From Bretschneidera sinensis (Eukaryota > Streptophyta > Magnoliopsida > Brassicales > Akaniaceae), in NCBI GenBank assembly GCA_023935145.1, contig CM043697.1, positions 53,212,501-53,276,500 on the forward strand: a stretch of 64,000 nt of DNA. Reading direction: 5' to 3'. A program made the translations under genes and the position numbers. The notes under the pieces were generated by a model that was given only the letters and a program-made list of their open reading frames with translations, was not told the origin of the DNA and ran no database searches. This document shows positions 57,798 to 64,000 of the stretch, piece by piece (the stretch's first letter is position 1; each line of letters begins with the position of its first letter).

Positions 57798-58770
57798 TGA
57801 TGAGGACATGGCTAACAAATGGGAGGCGGATCCTATTCAAGTTCCAATTGGTCAAGTTACAAGGGCCAGAGCTAAACAGTTTATTCAAGTTCCAATTGGT
57901 CCAATTATAAGGGCCTGAGCTAAATGGTTCAAGAAAACTCTCAATTGGCTTATTCAACACATTTGGGCTAAGAACCATCTTTGGGGGCCCAAGGATGATG
58001 CTATACATGATCCACAAGGATGGGTTTCCATGATCCAAGGGAACTTCCACTTTAGAATTTTGGGATGACCCAATGACCAGAATTAAAATGGTCATATCTT
58101 CTTGCCTGCAACTCCAAATGGGCTAAAACTTGTTGGGATGGAAAGATGACGTATTGAACTTCAATTTAGACCTAAGAAAGTCCCAGAAAGGATATCGTTT
58201 GGGCCTGTTATGATGAGCCTAAATCCAGCAGGCTGTTGCATCCGAATCTTCTTCCACTTTGGGCTTGCACCTTGCACCTTTTCTTAATTGTTTCCTTCTG
58301 AATTTAATTGTTGCATTATAAGGCTTGCATGTCAAGTTAAGTACTTTCTTTATTTGGATTTTAGGTTATCAGAATTCTATTTAGGTTTATTTCCTATTTC
58401 GTAGTTTCCTATTCCTACCAAAATTCTGTTTAGGTTTATTTCCTATTTCTTAGTTTTCTTTTTTCTAATTGGTTACGAATTCTCATATATTTAAATAGCC
58501 ATTGGCTTTTGGAATAAGACAATTCAGATTTGATTTATACTTTTGGTGATAAATTTCTCTTTAGTTCTTTTAGAACTTCTGAACTTATCGGAGTTTCTGT
58601 GGCGTTCATCTTCGACTTATCAATCAATCCTTCCATAATTGTTGTGGTGTCTTCATTATACCAAGGTTCTTGCTTCAATATAAGCAACGGGTCGCAGTCT
58701 CGAATAAATCTACTTCTAGATGATCTTGGGGTCTTCTTGATCCATAAATTTCTTAGTGTGGATCATATCA
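57798..58770 (+). repeat. 3' LTR of gypsy E
   Basis: 973 bp, similar to 52457-53437. The first 120 bases encode two 16-residue units of QVPIGxxxRARAKxF type (48-bp period, 57835 and 57883). Confidence 0.92.
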
Positions 58771-58790
58771 ATAGCTATTTGATGTACGAG

Positions 58791-58803
58791 GCTCTGATAC
58801 CAA
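58791..58803 (-). other. Primer-binding site of copia D (initiator tRNA-Met)
   Basis: TTGGTATCAGAGC on the minus strand beside the 5' LTR of D. Together with 58771-58790 it is the piece of D left on the far side of gypsy E. Confidence 0.88.
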
Positions 58804-59385
58804 TGTAAACTGAGGTTCAAACCCAAGAGGTGGGGTGAATTGGGTTTAAAAAACTTTTGCTAATTAACTTGCAAGTTTTTAAATAGCTAAATACACAAAG
58901 CACACAAACAAATAATATGGTTGAAAATAAAAGAGTTTAAGGAAGAGAATATGCAAACTCCGTTTATAGTGGTTCAGCAATATCGGAATCTCTCCGACCC
59001 TATGTCAACTCTCTTCAACGAATCTCCTTAAAGCAATCCATTAAAACATTTAGTTGTGCAACTTCACGGGTGTTGCACAGACCTTACAACCAATCTCTTC
59101 TTCACGGAAGCTACAATGAAGTGTTTAATCTTAAAAACTCTAAGAATTATACCAACTCTTTCCCTTTACAATAAATAGAATTTGCTGTAAAGTAAATGGT
59201 AGAGAGATATCAATAAGTTCTTTTACAAATGACCTATATCTCTCTTTCAAGAACAAGCTTGAAAATGGCTCAACAATAAAATTTTCAAAGCTTTTGAGAA
59301 TTAATGAGCTATATTGTGAATTGAATGTGTTCTTTTGCTGTTTAAATGCTCATTGAAGTGGGCTTATATAGCATTGAATCAATAT
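58804..59385 (-). repeat. 5' LTR of copia D, R/U5 part, cut by gypsy F
   Basis: Starts tgtaaactgagg on the plus strand and matches the U5/R half of the LTRs of copia B and solo LTR K, including the shared atagtggttcagcaatatc block. It is interrupted at the TATA-proximal cattgaatcaatat by F. The U3 half should lie beyond the right edge of the window. Confidence 0.87.
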
Positions 59386-60205
59386 TGATGTGATCATCAT
59401 AAGAGTTGTGAAACACATCAAACAATAATGATTCGATTCTCGGATCGCCCAAATCCAGATTCAAACAAAAGGATTATTGACCCGTTGTTTAAGGAAACAA
59501 GAACCAATAATATCAAGGAAGATAAAGATTATTGACCCGTTGCTTATAAAGGAAGCAAGAACCAATAATATCAATTGAGTTTGAAACGTCACAAGCTGGT
59601 ACACTTGTTCGTTTGCTGAGAGTTCAATGAAGAACCAAGGAGAAAAACTTCTCACCAAATTATTTGTCAACCAAAAACTGAACCTCATATAGTGTGAACC
59701 TCCCTTTAAATAAGGCTAGGGTTGTGTTCTTAAAAAAGGAAAAACTCTTGCTGGAAATAAACTACAGAACATCAAAAAGGAAACTGAATAAAATTAAAAC
59801 TAATGCTATCGAAAAAAAAGGGAAAGTTGTACAATTCTTGTGCTCCACTCCAAGCTGGCGCCAACCTTTTCCATTGGGCTTCTTGGGCTTGCTTCAATAC
59901 CATCCTCCTCTCTCCTGGGCTTTTATGCATCAACTCCATTATGGCTTGGACCTTCTATTAACTCATGACAAGTTAATAAGTTAAAGGCCTTTGGTAGTTT
60001 CAATGAATTGAAGGCTTCTTGATCCACACATTCAAACTCGCCCAAGCCTTTTAAATCCTTCTAGGCTGCAATCAAGCTCTCCATAGCTTGTTGAATATGT
60101 CTTGTCCTTGCTTGTTTCATTGGTCTACTCGGCATATGTAAGTCTCCATGCAAGTCTCCACGCTCTTATGCAATAGCTCCATCATCATATATCTGGTCCT
60201 CATCA
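59386..60205 (-). repeat. 3' LTR of gypsy F
   Basis: 820 bp, tgatgtgatcatc to ggtcctcatca on the plus strand. On the minus strand AGGAGAGGGGGAA just outside is the polypurine tract. It shares with the C family only a degenerate tattgacccgttgcttat unit, present twice (59470-59560). Confidence 0.88.
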
Positions 60206-62958
60206 TTCCCCCTCTCCTCAAAAGGATTCGTCCTTGAATCAGAACCTACATTAAAAGGAGAAAGGTCAGAAACATTGAAAGTTGAGCTAACATTATACTC
60301 ACCTAGTAGGTCAATCTTGTATGCGTTGTCATTGATTCTTGCTAAGACTTGGAAAGGGCCATCTCCTCTTGGATTCAATTTAGACTTCCGTTGAGTTGGA
60401 AACCTTTCCTTCTTCATATGAACCCACACCCAATCACCAGGTTCAAAAGTAACCTACTTCCTTCCTTTATTGGCTCGTGTGGCATTTTTTTTATTCTTCT
60501 TTAAGATATGTTGTCTTGCCTCTTCATGAATCTTCTTCACCATTTCTGCCTTTTTCTTACCATCAAAACTAGAAATCTCAATGACAGGCAAAGGAATCAA
60601 ATCCAAGAGTGTTAATGGATTAAAACCATACACAATTTCAAAATGTGAGAAATTGGTAGAAGAATGCACAGTGCGATTATATGCAAATTCAATAAAGGGT
60701 ATGCAATCTTCCCAAGACTTCAAGTTCTTTTTTATTACAGCACGCAATAGAGTAGACAAGGTCCTATTTATCACCTTGGTTTGCCCATCTGTTTGTGGGT
60801 GACAAGTAGTAGAATACAATAGCTTAGTGCCTAATTTTCCCTACAAAACACGCCAAAAATGACTCAAAAATTTAACATCTCGGTCACTAACTATGCTCCT
60901 ATGTACTCCATGCAAACGCACTTCCTCTCTAAAGAACAAATCAGCAACATGTGTAGCATCATCTGCCTTGTTGCATGGAATAAAATGTGTCATTTTAGAA
61001 AACTGGTCCACAACCACATAAAAAGAATCTCTACCTTTTCTAGACCTAGGTAATCCCAAAATAAAATCTATAGATACATCAGTCCAAGGTTCACTAGGAA
61101 CAGGTAAAGGCATGTACAAGCCATGGGGTTTGACCTTAGATTTAGCTTTCCAGTATGTAACACATCTAGAACAACTTCTCTCCACATCTCTTTTCATATG
61201 CGGCCGAAAGAAATGCTCCATCAACATATCCAAAGTATTAGTTACCCTAAAATGACCCATATGTCCACCCCCATGTGACTTAAGCACAAACAATTCACGC
61301 ATAGAACAATTAGGAATGCACAGTTTATTTTTCCTAAACAAGAATCCCTTATGCTTATAGAATTTATCAAATGCACCCTTTTCACATGCAATGTACACAG
61401 TACCAAAATCAAAATCTTGAATGTACAACTCTTTAAGATGCTCAAAGCCAAGTAATTTAGCACTAAGAGTGGAGATAAGTACATATCTTCGTGATAACAC
61501 ATCAGCTACCACATTTTCCTTCCCTTGCTTGTACTGAACCACGTACGAAAACATCTCTATGAATTCAACCCATTTTGCATGCCTTCGATTTAGCTTGCCT
61601 TGTCCTTTCAAATGCTTCAATGACTCATGGTCTGTGTGTATCACAAACTTCTTTGACCACAAGTAGTGCTGCCAAGTCTCTAATGCCCGCACCAATGCAT
61701 AAAGCTCCTTGTCGTATGTTAAATAGTTTAAGGCAGCTCCGTTTAACTTTTCACTAAAGTAAGCAATGGGACGTTTTTCCAGCATCAAAACAGCACCTAT
61801 ACCAATCCTGGAAGCATCACATTCGATCTCAAAAGTTTTCAAAAAATCAAGTAAAACCAGCAAAGGTGCAGAACAAAGCTTTTCTTTAATCAAATTAAAT
61901 GCTTTCTCTTGTTCTAATCCCCATTTGAAACCTATATCTTTATTAACAACTTCAGTTAATGGTAAAGCCAGTGTACTAAAATTACGCACAAATCGCCTAT
62001 AAAAGCTAGCTAAACCATGAAAACTTCTTATCTCTGTGACAAATTTTGGTGTTGGCCAATTTTTGATGGCCTTCACTTTTTCCTCATCGACCTCTACACC
62101 CCTTGCACTCACAACAAAACCCAAAAACACAACTCTATCCATGCAAAAGGTACATTTATTTAGATTAGCATATAGTTTTTCATGTCTCAACACTTCAAGC
62201 ACACAGCGCAAGTGATGGATATGGTCACTCAAGCTCTTACTATACACTAAAATGTCATCAAAATATACAACCACAAATTTTTCAATGAATGCACGCAAAA
62301 CATGATTCATAAGCCTCATAAATGTACTAAGTGCATTAGTCAGTCCAAATAGAATAACTAACCATTCATACAAACCATGTTTTGTTTTGGAAGTAGTTTT
62401 CCACTCATCTCCCTCTTTCGTTCTAATTTGGTGATAACCACTTTTCAAATCTATCTTCGAGAACAAAGTAGAACCATGCAATTCATCAAACATATCATCC
62501 AAACGAGGAATGGGATGTCGATACTTTACTGTTATTTTGTTAACGGCGCGATAATCAACACACATGCGCCAAGTCCCATCCTTCTTTGGTACCAATAGCA
62601 CCGGTACAACGTATGGACTCATGCTCTCTTGCACATGCCCCTTGGCCATCAACTCCTCTACTTGCCTTTGAAGTTCCTTGGTCTTCTCTGGACTACTCTG
62701 ATAAGCTGGTCGGTTTAGAATTGTAGTTCCAGGTACGAAATCAATTTGATGCTCTATTCCCCTTATTGGTGGTAAGTCATTAGGTGTTTCCTCGGGAAAG
62801 ACATCTCCAAATTCCTGTAATAGAGAAATAGCACAACTAGGCAAGGAAGAATCAATGTTAGAAACAGAAAAATAAGCCTTTTTGTATAAGAACAAAATCA
62901 TCAGCAGGTTAACTTTAAGAGCACTCTTGATCTCTCTCTCTTTTGCATAGAAACTCAT
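60206..62958 (-). pseudogene. RT-RNase H-integrase of gypsy F, two nonsense codons
   Basis: A 705-residue open stretch (62958-60841) holds RT with [32 protein letters not shown] and YFDDILVYS (YFDD at 62253-62264), then RNase H with [30 protein letters not shown] and [10 protein letters not shown], then the integrase zinc finger ([27 protein letters not shown]) and core ([24 protein letters not shown]). A TAG at 60841 (Trp expected) is followed by [16 protein letters not shown] and the rest of the core (60819-60454). A second TAG near 60453 precedes the C-terminal GDWVWVHMKKERFP and GPFQVLARINDNAYKIDL tail. All catalytic residues are present. No classical chromodomain is seen; the tail runs to the LTR. 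Confidence 0.92.
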
Positions 62959-63087
62959 TTTCTTCTCTTCTCTCTATACTTTGGCCGAACTGTCTTTCTT
63001 TTCACTCTCTTGATTTTATTTTTCTATTTTTATGCCACTTTCTTTTCTCTCATCCCCACTCTCTCTTTTACTTAGTTTTTTTGGTCT

Positions 63088-64000
63088 TTACTCTCTCTTG
63101 ATCTGAAGCTGGTCCTCATACATTTGACTAGGTGTCAATGGTACAAGTGTTACATTTCTCCCATCTTTGACAAAGGTATATCGGTTCCTATACCCATCAT
63201 GTATTGCTTGCCTATCAAATTGCCACGGTCTCCCAAGCAGTACATGACTAGCATGCATAGGTACTACATCACAAAGAACCTCATCCTTGTACCTCCCAAT
63301 AGCAAAAGACAAAAGAACCTGTTTGTTCACCTTCACTTCTCCACTTTCATTCAGCCATTGGAGCTTACATGGCTTAGGATGCGTCAATGTTCGTAATCCC
63401 AACTTATCAACAAGTAACTTACTAGCCACATTCACGCAACTACCCCCATCAATAATTAAGCTACAAACCCGATCCAGCACATGACATATAGTATCCCTTT
63501 GCACATCGTCACTTTCTTCTTCTTTCATTTGTGCATTGAGTGCCCTCATAATTACTAGTGCTTCCTCTTCAGCAACATACTCACAATCACTAGTATCTTC
63601 AAGTAGTGACATGGATTCACTCCCTTCATCATCAGTTTCAATTTCCCAATTATCTAGCATTATCATTGTCATTTTATTTGGGCATTGAGATGCTATATGA
63701 CCAGATCCCAAACACCGAAAGCATATAATGTCTCTATTTCTTTGAGGTTGGGATGAAGAATTACCTTTCTCCCTGCCATCCCCTTGGCTCTTACTCATGC
63801 CCTTCTCATCTCTAAACTTGAAAATGGATTGTTCCGCTAGTTTTGATGATGTACCCCACTTTGACTTCTAGTTTGAAGGAGAACTCGAGTAAGAATTGCC
63901 ATCTTGCTTGGCTGTCTTTCCTCTCTTGAGTTGCCGTTCTACCTTTATGGTTATGCTAACCATGTCTTCCAACTCCACATAATGCTGCAATTCCACCACA
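63088..64000 (-). pseudogene. Gag C-terminus and protease of gypsy F
   Basis: Enters from the right edge in gag (VVELQHYVELEDMVSITIKV). There is one TAG near 63869 where Trp is likely, then an intact zinc knuckle CFRCLGSGHIASQC (near 63710), an acidic stretch, and the protease with LIIDGGSCVNVASKLL (near 63450) and HVLLGRPWQFDRQAIHDG. The frame ends at 63088. The Lys/Arg-rich linker to pol (63087-62959) contains several stops, so protease and RT are no longer joined. Confidence 0.88.

Larger units (their letters stand above)
52457..58770 (+). mobile_element. Gypsy element E, deletion derivative of the C family
   Basis: Plus-strand element with LTRs 52457-53437 and 57798-58770 and a perfect target duplication atagc at 52452-52456 and 58771-58775. 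It has a primer site at 53440-53452 and a polypurine tract caagaggagggaaa at 57784-57797. Solo LTR L sits in its leader. It shares with C the loss of RNase H and integrase. It also lacks the RT segment with the catalytic Asp pair. Confidence 0.93.
47751..59385 (-). mobile_element. Copia element D (same lineage as B), 3' end lost, host of E and F
   Basis: Minus-strand Sirevirus-like element related to B. Its 5' LTR begins at 58804 and is interrupted at 59385 by gypsy F. A primer site lies at 58791-58803, and gag is interrupted after its first codons by gypsy E (52457-58770). Gag and pol then run down to 47751, where the RNase H domain stops abruptly at a junction with the DUF4283 remnant. The rest of RNase H, the third ORF and the 3' LTR are missing. 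Confidence 0.88.
59386..64000 (-). mobile_element. Gypsy element F, nearly full coding capacity, 5' end outside window
   Basis: Minus-strand Ty3/gypsy element with its 3' LTR at 59386-60205, polypurine tract, integrase, RNase H, RT, protease and the end of gag; the remainder is right of the window. The flank of the LTR is aatat (59381-59385), to be matched on the far side. It is related to A, C, E and G but is the only one here that retains RNase H and integrase. Confidence 0.9.

Noticed and set aside
60841..62958. Intact autonomous gypsy polymerase gene
   Set aside because: Although 705 codons are open, the integrase is split by TAG at 60841 and again near 60453, and the link to protease is broken.

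Overview
The window is plant nuclear DNA, most likely from a eudicot. Nearly all of it is nested transposable elements. The elements are Ty3/gypsy and Ty1/copia LTR retrotransposons with tRNA-iMet-type primer sites, an Athila-type element with the TGGCGCC primer site, and a CACTA DNA transposon with plant-type TNP2 and Transposase_24 domains. One intact-looking host gene was recognised: an intronless ELC/VPS23-like (Tsg101 family, ESCRT-I) gene at 29309-30304 on the plus strand.

Left block (1-23756): a decayed CACTA element on the plus strand, with its 5' part outside the window. A gypsy element (A, minus strand, ending at 2634) interrupts its TNP2-like gene. The acidic GAA-repeat tail of that gene holds two further insertions. 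One is a complete 10.3-kb Sirevirus-like copia element (B, 6210-16496, target duplication aagag). The other is a solo LTR (J, 16855-19659, target duplication aagaa), which itself contains a second solo LTR (K, 17410-18579, target duplication caata). The CACTA then continues with a second gene, a tandem repeat in that gene's last intron, and its right terminus at about 23756.

Middle block (23757-30944): low-copy AT-rich DNA with a possible MITE, microsatellites, a strong TATA box near 27918, the ELC-like gene, and a decayed RNase H-like fragment.

Right block (30945-64000): gypsy C (30945-37392, target duplication agaac) with solo LTR H inside its pol region; about 1 kb of plain AT-rich DNA; an Athila-type gag-only element arranged LTR-internal-LTR-partial internal (38389-44589); a DUF4283 (LINE ORF1-like) fragment split by the heavily deleted gypsy G (45056-47652, target duplication cttag); and copia D, a relative of B (47751 to beyond the window). 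D is interrupted by gypsy E (52457-58770, plus strand, target duplication atagc, carrying solo LTR L) and by gypsy F (59386 to the window end).

Most elements are dead through scattered nonsense and frameshift changes. The observations most worth a second look are: gypsy C and E sharing the same RNase H-integrase deletion, which suggests a non-autonomous lineage moved in trans; the palindromic CCAGTCGACTGG arrays in the U3 and internal 3' region of the Sirevirus-like elements, next to an extra third ORF; a TAG shared by B and D between gag and protease; and an in-frame 54-bp variable repeat in the LTRs of the C/E/G family.
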